Shown here: positions 9,820-18,936 of the stretch, piece by piece
Layout: every line of letters starts with the position of its first letter
Position numbering within the stretch: the stretch's first letter is position 1
Source: Pleurobrachia bachei
Taxonomy: Eukaryota; Ctenophora; Tentaculata; Cydippida; Pleurobrachiidae
DNA length: 22,641 nt
Direction of reading: 5' to 3'
NCBI GenBank assembly: GCA_000695325.1
Contig: AVPN01001077.1
Span: 6,440 to 29,080, forward strand
The notes under the pieces: model-generated
Told to the model about the DNA's origin: nothing
Database searches by the model: none
What the model saw: only the letters and a program-made list of their open reading frames with translations
Position numbers and translations under genes: made by a program

Positions 9820-10105
9820 TCAAATAATACATAATAGTGTCAGGAGGACACATGTAGAATATATGGGTCCGACACCATTGCTCAGTGGGGGATCCGTTTC
9901 AGCAACTACAATCGGTCGGAGTATCATGTCAGCAGGTTGGGTTATGTTGTCCTCAGAGTTGTATTTCCCGGCCTGGAGAAAAGAGAGGCAGTTTGTTTGT
10001 CATGCTACGCAGTCTGGTATGCTATAGCGAGTTATCAGGTTATAAAGTTTCAATACTCACATGGCTAGCAGGCAACAGTAGAAGAACAAACAGCAGCACC
10101 AACAT
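9820..10105 (-). CDS. short two-exon gene: 65-residue secreted, probably GPI-anchored peptide
   Basis: Exon 1 (10061-10105) encodes MLVLLFVLLLLPASH and ends at a strong donor GTGAGT. Exon 2 (9820-9972) follows an 88-base intron with acceptor CTCTTTTCTCCAG and runs in phase 0 for 50 residues to TGA. The predicted protein has three parts: a signal peptide, a mature stretch of about 30 residues with an N-glycosylation sequon (DNIT), and a C-terminal hydrophobic segment GPIYSTCVLLTLLCII directly after LSNGV. Small residues before a hydrophobic tail that ends the protein is the pattern of a GPI-attachment signal, with S, N or G as the likely anchor site. In plan it resembles mammalian CD52, without sequence similarity that I can see. 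No family is recognised. The call rests on gene structure and on hydrophobic segments placed at both ends. Confidence 0.5.
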
Positions 10106-10607
10106 ATTACACCCTGATATCAACCGCACATAGCACAATGACAGTGTGTCTAACTGTTAACACACAATGTGATTCTAGCTACAAACACTAGCTGCGATTT
10201 GTTTGTTTACTGTTTAGAACATGACCAGCGCCCGGTACCGCCCACCTACAAGTACATGTTATTGAGTAATAGCAACCTACATATGTAATGAGGTGAAATC
10301 ATCATTGACGTGTGTGACTGCCATGGATCCAGTAACATTTCTACAAGCTGCTCGTTTACGAGAAACAGCTCTATGGGAGAAATTACGATTACCACTCTTA
10401 TTAAGAAACTGCTCCGCAGTAAGAAACTATTTAGCAATACATCAACATTCAACAAAATAGTAGAGTCCACTATTTCCACAGGAAATAACTTTTTAAACTC
10501 AAGCTCAACGACCACTCTCATTATCAGTCTCAATGACAATCAACTCCTTCTCAGGGACCAACAACCCAGTGCACCATTTCTCCTGTCCACAACTATCCGA
10601 ACTGCTA
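10106..10607. other. intergenic: 5' flank of the small peptide gene and 3' flank of UNC93-like gene 1
   Basis: No gene is supported. Open frames on both strands (10246-10539, 10310-10618) are Ser/Thr/Asn- or Leu/Val-rich mirror images of each other, as expected from simple AT-rich sequence. Confidence 0.5.
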
Positions 10608-13061
10608 CTATGATGTAGAGGGCATCATCATGGTACCATAATGTTTCTCCGCACAATGTCTCTCCACTCGACTCATGTATCTCGAGAACCAGGAAAAAGT
10701 CCGAAGGGTAATCACAATGTAAAGTATTGCAAGGGGAACAGAGATAGCCACCCAGACCCAAAGTGGGGCGGGAATGACCGTTATCAAGATTGAGACTACA
10801 CCCTCCATAACAATAACGAGGGTGAACCGTGCAGGGTGTTTCCACAGTAAACTAGCCAGGGGGTACACTTCACAGGAGAGTGAGGCAAGGCCCTGACCCA
10901 CTAGGAAGGTATATACTGGAAGCAGTCCAAGGTGGCCCCACAATCGACCAGTCTCACAGGTCTGCTGGCTCAGGAATATAGCAATGAAGAAGCAAAGGAA
11001 GAGGGTAGTTGTGGAGATTATTGTTCGACACCGATACATCCATGTGCTGTGGTAGTAGGCGCAGTGAATTGCCCAGGAAGACATGCCAACACCGAATGGA
11101 ATTAATGTCTCAAGGTGGAACTTAAAGTTGTTCGATAAAATCCAGCACTCGGAGAATATTTTCGATGTCAGGGTGTGGCTGTAGGAGTAAAACAGGAGAG
11201 CCAGGATAAACATCAGTTGGATTTTAACTGGAATCTTCTGGACTAGTTTCGTTCCCCCTGCATCCAAGAACACATTATCGTCTTTAGAATTCTTCCACCT
11301 AAATGTTCGGAGAAGTACCACAATGGAGAGAGCACACCCGATAGTTTGAAGTGCCACCACCACTCCCAGACACCCCTCATTCTCACAGATTGTCTGGGTG
11401 TTGAGGAGGCCCACAAAAACGGCGTAACTGGCTCCCCCACATGCTACCAATGTGGCAAAGTTCCGAGCTAACAGGTTGGGTGACCGGGATCTCATGTTTA
11501 TTAGGATGCAAGTTGAGACAAACGCTCCACCGTAGCCAATTCCTGCCAGCGCCGCTGAAAATGGGTCGGGTGTGAATTACAAATTTAACGGATTCTCAGC
11601 AAGAAGAGAAAATCGAAAAACACGGATTTCCGTGGAAATCCGTATTACGTATTTTTATGTGTCTTTAGTCTTGTTGCTTGCCAAGCACAAACTTAATTTT
11701 CTACTGCCGAATCCCTGGAAAAGGATATATTCCAGGGACACAATACCCCAGAACTCTCCCCCAGTTTCCAGGAATATTCCAAGAAACTAGGTGGCATTAA
11801 AATAACAAGTCGTGAGTTGGATAATTCTAAGAATACATAATCACGCACAGGCGACATATTTACTTACGTACTAAGAGACGGAGGGAGAGAGAGTGCAAAG
11901 AAAAGAAAAATATATTTTTTATGTCGTAATCACCTCCAAGAATGGAAAGGGTGGACCCCCGGATCTAGCTCCAAGAACCCCCGTCTTACCCAGAAGAATC
12001 TTAGCGGAGATGTTAGTTCTTACCCAGAAGAATCTTTGCGGAGGGAAGTCGAGTCCACGTCAGGAAAGGTCTTGAGAGGGAGAACAGGGAGGAAAGCAGG
12101 AGGGAGACCGCCGAGAATCTTCGGGTCAGTGAAACGAGAACTGCTGCTCCTTAAAATGGGTTGAAATTGGGTTATGGAAATTGGGTTATAAAATGGTTCC
12201 AAGGGGTTCAGTAACAGAAACGAGTAGGTACTGCCGCTCCTTAAAAAGAGTGGAAATTGGGTCATGGAAATCAGGTTATAAAACTTTAAAAGGTTGGGAA
12301 AGGGGATGGGTTCCATGAAATTTCTGACATTTTGTAAGGAGCTGTCTGGAGCTGAGATTTCGCGGTCGATCAAAGGGTTCAGTTGTTTGTTCGGCGATCA
12401 AATAGGTAACTCTCTAAGTAAACATGATGGCGGGAAAGATATGGTCGACTGAGAGTGGTGAAGAATGTCTACGCTTTGTAAGTAACAATAGATCGAAATC
12501 TGCAAGGTATCACCATGCAGCCATCTCGATCTCTTACTAGGAACCGACCGAATCAGGAAATACTGGTCCCTGATTGGCTGATAACCAGTCAACGTGATCT
12601 AAATAACGAGCTCTGATTGGTTGTTTACTTGTGTCGATCGGTTCCAGTATCTTACCTATTGCAAAAGAGAAGAATGCAAATGATTCGTAGAGAAGGGCTT
12701 TGTTGTTTATATGGTAATTCTTCCCAATCATCTTGATATCTGTCACGATGGTATCCGTGTCATCTTCAATCAACTCATTCACCGCATCCACTATCTGTGC
12801 AGTGGGGGAGTTGTCATGGGTTATGGACGGAGGGTCTCGGTCTTTCCGCTGTTCCGGAGCTCTTAGTGTTTGGTGGCGTTTAGGTTTGGCAGGTGGAGGT
12901 ATGTAGGTTGGTGGAGGTTTGGAGGTAGGTGGAGGTTCGTAGGTTGGTGGAGTTTTGGAGGTAGGTGGAGGTTCGGAGGCTTGGTGGGTCGTTGCTGGTT
13001 GCTTGGTTTGGAGGTTGGTGTTGGGGTTTGTCTCGGTTCTTTGGGTTTGGTCTGGCAGCAT
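10608..13061 (-). CDS. UNC93-like (MFS) multi-pass transporter gene 1, divergent, proline-rich N-terminus
   Basis: Two exons are supported: 12656-13061 and 10608-11554, joined in phase 1 across a 1,101-base GT-AG intron (450 residues from the ATG at 13061). Residues 31-59 are PPPTSK/PPPTYx repeats. About nine transmembrane helices follow from residue 122 onward, and exon 10608-11554 covers all but the start of the first. The helix order and the pairs KIFSECW with QIFSSC and ASLSCE with GLLTCE align this exon with exons 4-5 of the transporter at 14301-16617. The phase-1 junction after FAI matches that gene's intron 3. UNC93/MFSD11-type proteins are 12-helix MFS members. Here helices 1-3 are missing or unrecognisable, unless an upstream exon (13628-13711) supplies one. 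Substrate and location are unknown. The start is uncertain. Confidence 0.55.
11622..11643. repeat. perfect 10-base inverted repeat
   Basis: ACGGATTTCC and GGAAATCCGT flank a GT dinucleotide, forming a stable short hairpin inside the intron. Confidence 0.7.
11763..11788. repeat. 26-base near-palindrome
   Basis: AGTTTCCAGGAATATTCC followed by AAGAAACT is almost self-complementary. Its GTTTCCAGGAAT core recurs at 9052-9063. Confidence 0.65.
11984..12043. repeat. direct repeat, two 26-base copies
   Basis: TCTTACCCAGAAGAATCTT(A/T)GCGGAG occurs at 11984-12009 and 12018-12043 with one mismatch, a period of 34 bases. Confidence 0.8.
12131..12287. repeat. tandem duplication with period 86 bases
   Basis: GAAACGAG, then CTGC(T/C)GCTCCTTAAAA and GAAATTGGGT(T/C)ATGGAAAT, occur twice, starting at 12131 and 12217. 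The copies have diverged moderately. Confidence 0.7.
12540..12645. mobile_element. MITE-like element, copy 1
   Basis: This is a 106-base sequence with terminal inverted repeats GGAACCGACCGA / TCGATCGGTTCC. A second copy lies inverted at 13932-14034, at roughly 80% identity by eye. It ends 10 bases inside the intron donor of UNC93-like gene 1. It encodes nothing. No certain target-site duplication was found. Confidence 0.6.
12885..12971 (-). repeat. 18-base coding minisatellite (PPPTSK/PPPTYx)
   Basis: About five imperfect 18-base units inside exon 12656-13061 encode alternating PPPTSK and PPPTYx hexapeptides. All keep the reading frame. Confidence 0.75.
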
Positions 13062-13252
13062 GTTTCATGTTCTCAACTTACTTAATGGGAGGGGGTGAAT
13101 GGATGGTGTGAAGGAGGGTGTGTGCAGGATACTGGATAATGGGCGAAAGAGCTTTAACATGTGAGAAGTATTGAGACGGGTTGACATAAAGAGGGGTGAA
13201 GATGGAGGGCATTAGAAGCTTTTTAGAGAAACTGACGAGATGCAGAGAATCC

Positions 13253-13416
13253 CTTGGAAAATGGCGACAGTTTTTTTTGAAACGAGTTCCATGGAAAGTT
13301 CCGTGTAATTCTCTGAGATCAACATGAAATCAAAATTTTCATGCTGATTTCTCAGAGGTATCTAACAAGCATGGAACTCTCAACTCATTTCCAAGAATCT
13401 ACCACCATTTTCCAAG
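13253..13416. mobile_element. foldback (MITE-like) element of 164 bases
   Basis: The ends CTTGGAAAATGG and CCATTTTCCAAG are inverted copies. The similarity continues inward (GAGTTCCATG; CTCTGAGA...CATGAAA against TTTTCATG...TCTCAGAG) to a centre near 13335. The whole stretch folds into one imperfect hairpin. Confidence 0.6.
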
Positions 13417-13627
13417 TAAATTTACATGCATGAACTGAAAATTGCTTTGAAATGAATTCCATGCATGTCGAGGATCGACATGTAAAGTAAAATGTCGATC
13501 TACTTTACTAAAGTAACTCTAATTTCTCAAAGTCACGTCCCATTCCACCACCTCAAAAGGGGTTTCAGACATTTCAAACATATCAAGACAATCCCTGTTT
13601 TCTCTCCCACTCTAACTAGTCACTTAC

Positions 13628-13711
13628 CGTAAGCCGTGTAAATGTAGGAGAAAACCGTGGAAGTTGTACAAGGCAGAACACAGTTGAAATTAGAAACACA
13701 TCCATCGACAT
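13628..13711 (-). CDS. possible 5' exon of UNC93-like gene 1
   Basis: An ATG at 13711 opens 28 codons, beginning MSMDVFLISTVFCLVQLP, and ends in phase 0 at a strong donor (ACG then GTAAGT). It is hydrophobic and could be a first transmembrane helix or signal peptide. Exon 1 of the transporter at 14301-16617 also ends in phase 0, which favours the link. The downstream acceptor that would keep frame (GAACCGAG before ACA, near 13031) is weak, so the join is unproven. The exon may instead be 5' UTR or belong to another transcript. Confidence 0.35.
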
Positions 13712-14300
13712 TGCTACAATAGGAGGGGTGGGGTTAGAACTTGAATCTCTCTCTCTCTTTTGCTTTCCAGATAGCATGCTGCGACTCAAAGTCAGATTTA
13801 GTCGATATAAAACGCAATATCTCAAAAATACATTCAAAGCATAAAATGTTACATATAACTCGTTAAAACTTCAGTTTACAGATATATCATTATATATCAT
13901 GCATGATACAACTATAATAAAACACATAATTGGAACCGATCGACACAAGTAAAGAACCAATCAGAACTCGTTATTTAGGTCACGTGACTGGTTATTAGCC
14001 TATCAGGGACGATTTGTTCGGTTCGTTCGGTTCCTGATAATCATGTATATTTATTATAGCTGTCTCTGGTAACGCAGGTGAAACTATTTCACTCTCGTCA
14101 TCTCATGTCAATCACGTGACACTTCAAAATAAATACAGCAGCTAATAATTAGTCCAAGTACCTTATAGCTTTATAAAGTCGATTTCTCATATACAATCTA
14201 TCAGCTAAGGGGGTCACATCTAGCTGGAATTAGATCCGGTCAAAATCTTATATAATTTATACATCTGAACAGTTTCAAAAAACAAACAAGGGAACCCTCG
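13712..14300. other. 5' region of UNC93-like gene 1 and 3' flank of UNC93-like gene 2
   Basis: No gene is seen. The stretch contains the second MITE-like copy (13932-14034). An AATAAA on the minus strand near 14048 lies about 250 bases past the stop of UNC93-like gene 2 and is a candidate polyadenylation signal. Confidence 0.45.
13932..14034. mobile_element. MITE-like element, copy 2 (inverted relative to 12540-12645)
   Basis: This 103-base element starts GGAACCGATCGACACAAGTAAA and ends TTCGTTCGGTTCC. Its reverse complement matches copy 1 along the full length. Confidence 0.6.
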
Positions 14301-16617
14301 TTATTGGTAGTATTCGGTAACGGTGGATTGCAGGTAACTACTGTCTCTCCGATACGTGGCCTGCGTGTAAGAAGGCAGCACGGGCATGTACGCATACTTG
14401 CTGGCCCTGTCAATTGGCTGTGAGGTTGTGTGAAGGTAGATAGCAAAGAGGGTGTACAGAACCGTCAGCACTGAGGTCAGGATGAAGAAATTGTGGTATG
14501 ATGTGGCAGCAGGGCATAGTCCGATCAGAATTGTCCATGCGCTCTGGGAGATGATTATTGGAACGTACCGGAACTCCGAACCCACCCAGGCTCGAGCGAC
14601 CAAGGTGAAGGTTTCACATGTTAGGAGACCCGCACCTGAGCCCAGGAAGAGCCCTGAGATAGGCACCATGGCCCAATTGTTTTGTGTGCTCCATCCTGGG
14701 TTCACCCCACATCCCACCGGGAAGAGAACTCCGTTGATAATGAACCCAAATATTAGCATGATGGCGGAAATGACTGAATTACTGACCGTCGTCTTGTTCA
14801 TGTAGGCAACAAACATGGCAGCAGCGATGAATGACATCCCATAGCAGGTGAACGACTCTGGTCGGTAGTCGGTTTGTCCCTCCAGACAGGATGAGAATAT
14901 CTGGCAGATTAGTGACGTCACAAACCCGAAGTAGATGATGATGGCCAACAGGGACACGTGACCCTTAACATTGAGGACAAAGGAACATTTGGTTGGCGAT
15001 CCAAGGAGACCTTCCTGCTCTTCGACTGTACTGCTGTCAGTGTTCTGCTTTTTCCGGAAACAATACACCAGGAGGAGGATTCCACCGACTGTATAACACA
15101 CGTACAGGACTCGGTTGTATGGCGTTGATTCGTCCCAGGATGACTGAAAATATAACGGAGTTAGAATTCATATCATAACATGATCAAGCTGTGATACATG
15201 GAAAAGGGCCAGGGATATCCCGGGCCGGATACCGAGAAAAAGGACGTTATTTCCTTGGATAGTACGAGATAGTTAGATTGGAATCTTTAAGGGGAAGATA
15301 TATTTTGTCAAGGAGCATAGGATCACAGGTTTCCTAGAAAGACTATATAATCTAGTTAGCGGGGAGGCGATTCAAAGAAGACAGGGTTGGAGGAAAAGTA
15401 ACGTACAGGCAAGCAATCCTCTGGTATGAGAGGGCCTGAATATGAAAGGGGGTGCTGGATGAAAAGTAGCGTACAGAATAGAGATGCCCTATTACTTATT
15501 ATCAACTATTATTAGTTGTGGTTGTTACTTACAGATTTAGTTGGGTAAAGCATGTCCAAAGCACCGTTACCAATGTAACTGAATCCTAGAACAGCGGTGA
15601 AGATTGCCAGGGCGGATATGGTGTATTTCTGGGGGACACAATCTGTCACCTGGGATAGGACAGGAAGGAGCACCATACACTGCCCGGCACCAACGGCTAT
15701 TGCTAGAGAGGAATGGAGGGAGGGTTAGGTATATTGGTTATTGGTGTCATTCAGGTAGTTTCGTAAAATTGTTTACTCATTAGTCATATTTGCATTTATT
15801 TTCATACTGCCCAAATAAACATGATAGTCAGCAAGAATAACATGATTATGTCATGTTGTCATAAGGCTACTGAAGTACGACAGCATTCATTCAGAATGCA
15901 CTCAAAAGTATGTACTAATTGCTAAGTAGTATTGTTTCCCAGCCGTTTCACCCATACACAGCTGATATTATGCTACGATTAGTCGTTACGGAAACGACCA
16001 ACACCCCTATCCCATGGAATGAATATTGTCAACTTACCACAAACGATAGCACCGGCAAGTTCCACGTCACAAGCCAGGGGTAGGAACCACAGTCCGGAGA
16101 GGAAAACCCCGACAATAAGGACGGCCAACTTGGGTATTAACCGCCACATCATGGGCACAACGGGGGCAATAACTGAGAGAGGATATAGATATTAGTTGAT
16201 GAAGACTGTTTAATTTTCAACTGCCATTTAACTATAAATAGGAAAGTAACAACGATTCATGTTTTTAAAGCTTACCAATCTGAGTAATGAAGGAAATGAT
16301 GTACGATTCCTTTTTGAAGGTTTCAGACCAAGACAAATCATACCGGCGTTTCTAAAAAAGATTGGTTGCTCGGTTAATATCAATTGCACTTTGCAGAGAC
16401 TAATTGGGTAACAAAATAAAACAGAGGGACCGGAAGAAAATGGGGCCTCACAGCCAATTACTATCAGAAACACTGTTCAGTATAGTTACCATACCTTGCC
16501 CGGTGAGTCCAACAGGTTTATAGAATTCAGGTTGTGGAGTAGAAATGTTGAAATGTGGATAAGGCTGTATCCAGCACTGATCATCAAGACCATTAGGAAC
16601 CCGTAACGTAACGACAT
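14301..16617 (-). CDS. UNC93-like 12-helix MFS transporter, gene 2
   Basis: Exons: 16495-16617, 16276-16351, 16038-16172, 15533-15702 and 14301-15143, all GT-AG with phases 0, 1, 1 and 0. The product is 448 residues. The N-terminus MSLRYGFLMVLMISAGYSLI, then HISTFLLHNLNS, resembles the opening of UNC93/MFSD11 proteins. Twelve helices fall at about 6-28, 56-76, 78-98, 106-130, 139-160, 180-197, 220-242, 256-272, 279-300, 315-345, 355-375 and 378-398. Exon 5 encodes helices 6-12. The central cytosolic loop has EEQEGLLGS, fitting the acidic dileucine signal [DE]xxxL[LI]. The tyrosine-rich C-tail has YAYM and YMPV (YxxPhi). Both point to endosomes or lysosomes. Exons 1-4 and the 5' flank are duplicated upstream at 17835-19800. 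Family assignment rests on topology and scattered residues. Substrate is unknown. Confidence 0.7.
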
Positions 16618-17135
16618 ATTGCTAAAAATGATTGGAACAATGGTTAGAAACTAACTGTAAGTGATTGGACAAAACTATCGTTTGAGTAGCTCTCTTTTTG
16701 TGCTGTCATGATAACTGAGTGGCCTACAGCTGTTATACCGGAAGAAGGAAACTCTCTCACAGTTACTCAAAGACAACATCGTGATAGACAGTTTTTACAA
16801 ACAACAAAACGGCGGCCTCTCAAACTGGAAATGACATGGAGCGAGATTCAGAGAGCTGCACAGAGTCTTGGGGGTGGAAAAACAACTACCGAGAAGAGCT
16901 ATATAGTAATTCCCAGAATGGAAGAAAAACTGCCCACTCCATGCTTGGGAAGGAACTACTATAGCTGTGCGTTCATTTCTTAGAAATAGCTCGACGGTCG
17001 TTTCTTGGAAACGGGCATTTACAGGCTTTGTATTCATTATTCGATCATCTGCAGTCCGCGGAGTCGCGGAGAGACGAATGGGAGTCTGGGATGCTATATC
17101 TGGGTACCCAACTTAAAACAACGCACTACTTTCGT
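16618..17135 (-). promoter_or_regulatory. 5' flank and putative promoter of UNC93-like gene 2
   Basis: The flank is shared with the distal cassette. Conserved blocks include ACTATCGTTTGAGTAGCT just upstream of the start codon and, on the minus strand, a TATATAG about 300 bases upstream (near 16902). An open frame across 16708-16983 is not kept in the second copy, so I treat the region as non-coding. Promoter activity is inferred. Confidence 0.4.
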
Positions 17136-17446
17136 TACAAACAATTCTGTACTTGGTTTAGAATAATAAACCTAGGCCAATATATCCTAATCACAAGATA
17201 CCCGGGACTTCTGCATATTATGTCAGTTTCTGAGAATCCAAGGTGACCTATCCCAGGGCTTTATATTCATTATTCGATCTATGCAGTGGCGTCCGCGGAG
17301 AGACGAATGGGAGACTGGGATAGGTCACCTTGAATTTAGGGATTCTGAGAAACTGACTTAAAATGTGGAGAAGTCCCTGGTATCATGGGACTAAGACATA
17401 TTGCCGTACGTTTATTATCCTAAATCAGGTACAGAATTAGTTGTAA
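17136..17446. mobile_element. long inverted-repeat (foldback) element, proximal copy
   Basis: Arms 17136-17256 and 17315-17446 are imperfect inverted copies (for example CAAGGTGACCTATCCCAG and CTGGGATAGGTCACCTTG) around a loop of about 58 bases. The loop sequence is also present as a direct repeat at 17023-17091. It has no coding capacity. It was copied with the cassette to 19476-19785. Confidence 0.65.
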
Positions 17447-17460
17447 TAAAAGTTCATTTT

Positions 17461-17834
17461 ACCATCTTATTGGCTTGATGACCCTATTCTTTTTTCATTT
17501 CGGAGTGCACGAGAACAGTAGCTGTAGTCAGTAGTCAGAGCATTGTCCTGACAGGCGACAGCTGTCGGACAATCGAATGGCACAGAGTCGGGCACGAATA
17601 ATCTTCTTGGCTTTTCACCTATAAGTGCTGAATTGTCCCATTGGATAAGTTGATATGTTTTCTTCTCGAAAAAATCCCGCAAATTCATGGGAATACCAAT
17701 TGAATTCAAAATCGGGAAATTAACGATATTCCGCATTTCAAATTTTCCCGCCAAATTTTGTTACTTTAGAATAGCCCGAATTACAAACAAGTGACCCGAA
17801 TTACAAACTGACCCGAATTAGGTGCGCCTACCCT
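17461..17834. other. spacer between the two cassettes
   Basis: This is unique sequence not shared by the duplication. It holds a minus-strand open frame (17467-17754) with no recognisable product, and a short tandem repeat at 17774-17820. Exon 5 has no copy here. Confidence 0.6.
17774..17820. repeat. short tandem repeat of CCCGAATTACAAAC
   Basis: Three successive copies, the last one partial, of a 17-19-base unit containing (A/G)(A/G)CCCGAATTACAAAC. Confidence 0.75.
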
Positions 17835-17876
17835 AGCTATTATTATCAACTATTATTAACTGTGACTATTACTTAC

Positions 17877-18936
17877 TGATTTAGTTGGATAAAGCATGTC
17901 CAAAGCACCGTTCCCAATGTAACTGAATCCCAGTACAGCAGTGAAGATAGCCAGGGCGGATATGGTGTATTTCGTGGGGACACAATCTGTCACCTGGGAT
18001 AGGACAGGAAGGAGCACCATACACTGTCCGATACCAACTGCTATTGCTAGAGAGGGAGGGAAGGAGGGGTTAGGTATTACTGGTGCAATTAGATGGTGCA
18101 GTGTCATTCAGGCAGTTTCGTAAACTGTTGTTTATCCAATTGACATATTTGCATTTATTTTCATACTGCCCAAGTAAACATGATAGTCAACAAGAATAAC
18201 ATGATTATGTCATGTTGTCATAAGGCTACTGAAGTGCGACAACATTCATTCAGAATACAGTCAAAAGTATGTACTAATTGCTATAAGTAGTATTGTTTCC
18301 CAGCCGTTTCATAGCTATGATTAGGGGTGTTAGCCGTTAAGGAAACGACCAAAACGCCATACTTTAAATGTTGTCAACTTACCACAAACGATAGCACCAG
18401 CAAGTTCCACGTCACAAGCCAGGGGAAGGAACCACAGTCCGGAGAGAAAGACTCCGACAATAAGGACGGCCAACTTGGGTATCAACCGCCACATCATAGG
18501 CACAACGGGGGCAATAACTGCGAGAGAGGGTATAGGTATTAGCTGTGAATACTGTTTTATTTTCATTCAACTGCCACTCAACTGGAAGTAGGAAAATAAG
18601 AAACGATTCATGTTTTGAAGCTTACCAATCTGAGTAATGAAGGAGATAATGTATGATTCCTTTTTAAAGGTTTCAGACCCAGACAGATCATACCGGCGTT
18701 TCTAAAAAAGAGTGGTTGTTAGATTATAAAGATCGATTGAGAAACATAAGGAAACAAAGGGAATGGGGGTCACTGCCAACAAATATCAGACACCCCGTTC
18801 AGTATTACCATACCTTGCCTGGTGAGTCTAACAGGTTTATAGAGTTTAGATTGTGGAGTAGAAATGTTGAAATGTGGATAAGGCTGTACCCAGCACTGAT
18901 CATCAGTACCATGAGGAACCCGTAACGTAACGACAT
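17877..18936 (-). CDS. duplicated N-terminal cassette of UNC93-like gene 2 (exons 1'-4')
   Basis: Exons 18814-18936, 18626-18701, 18383-18517 and 17877-18046 have the same lengths, phases and intact GT-AG sites as exons 1-4 of the gene at 14301-16617. They encode 168 residues, helices 1-5. By hand count about 29 synonymous and 5 non-synonymous base differences separate the copies. Only three residues change: W to G in the first loop, A to I in helix 4 and Q to T before helix 5. No exon 5 copy follows. Exon 4' ends in phase 0 at a good donor (TCA then GTAAGT), so it could splice in frame to 14301-15143, skipping exons 1-4. This would make an alternative-promoter, alternative-N-terminus isoform. 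The other reading is a recently truncated copy, which the synonymous bias argues against. Confidence 0.65.

Larger units (their letters stand above)
11555..12655 (-). other. large intron of UNC93-like gene 1, rich in palindromes and small repeats
   Basis: No exon is seen inside. It holds perfect or near-perfect palindromes (11622-11643, 11763-11788), tandem repeats (11984-12043 and 12131-12287) and one MITE-like element next to the donor (12540-12645). Confidence 0.55.
15490..17460. repeat. segmental duplication, proximal copy (exons 1-4 plus 5' flank of UNC93-like gene 2)
   Basis: About 1.97 kb matches 17835-19800 in the same orientation, including exons, introns and about 840 bases of 5' flank. 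Exons are about 93% identical by hand count. Introns and flank are less similar and carry small indels. Confidence 0.85.

Noticed and set aside
10246-10618. Overlapping open frames on both strands downstream of UNC93-like gene 1
   Set aside because: They mirror each other in simple-sequence composition and show no domain. They fit a 3' UTR.
16708-16983. Open frames on both strands in the transporter 5' flank
   Set aside because: The second copy of this flank (19050-19325) carries indels that break these frames, so they are not conserved as coding.
17467-17754. 95-residue minus-strand open frame in the spacer between cassettes
   Set aside because: It has no recognisable domain, no splice context and no copy in either cassette. 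A short sub-sequence (GTCAGAGCATTG and CCTGACAG) also occurs near 9497 in a non-coding stretch.
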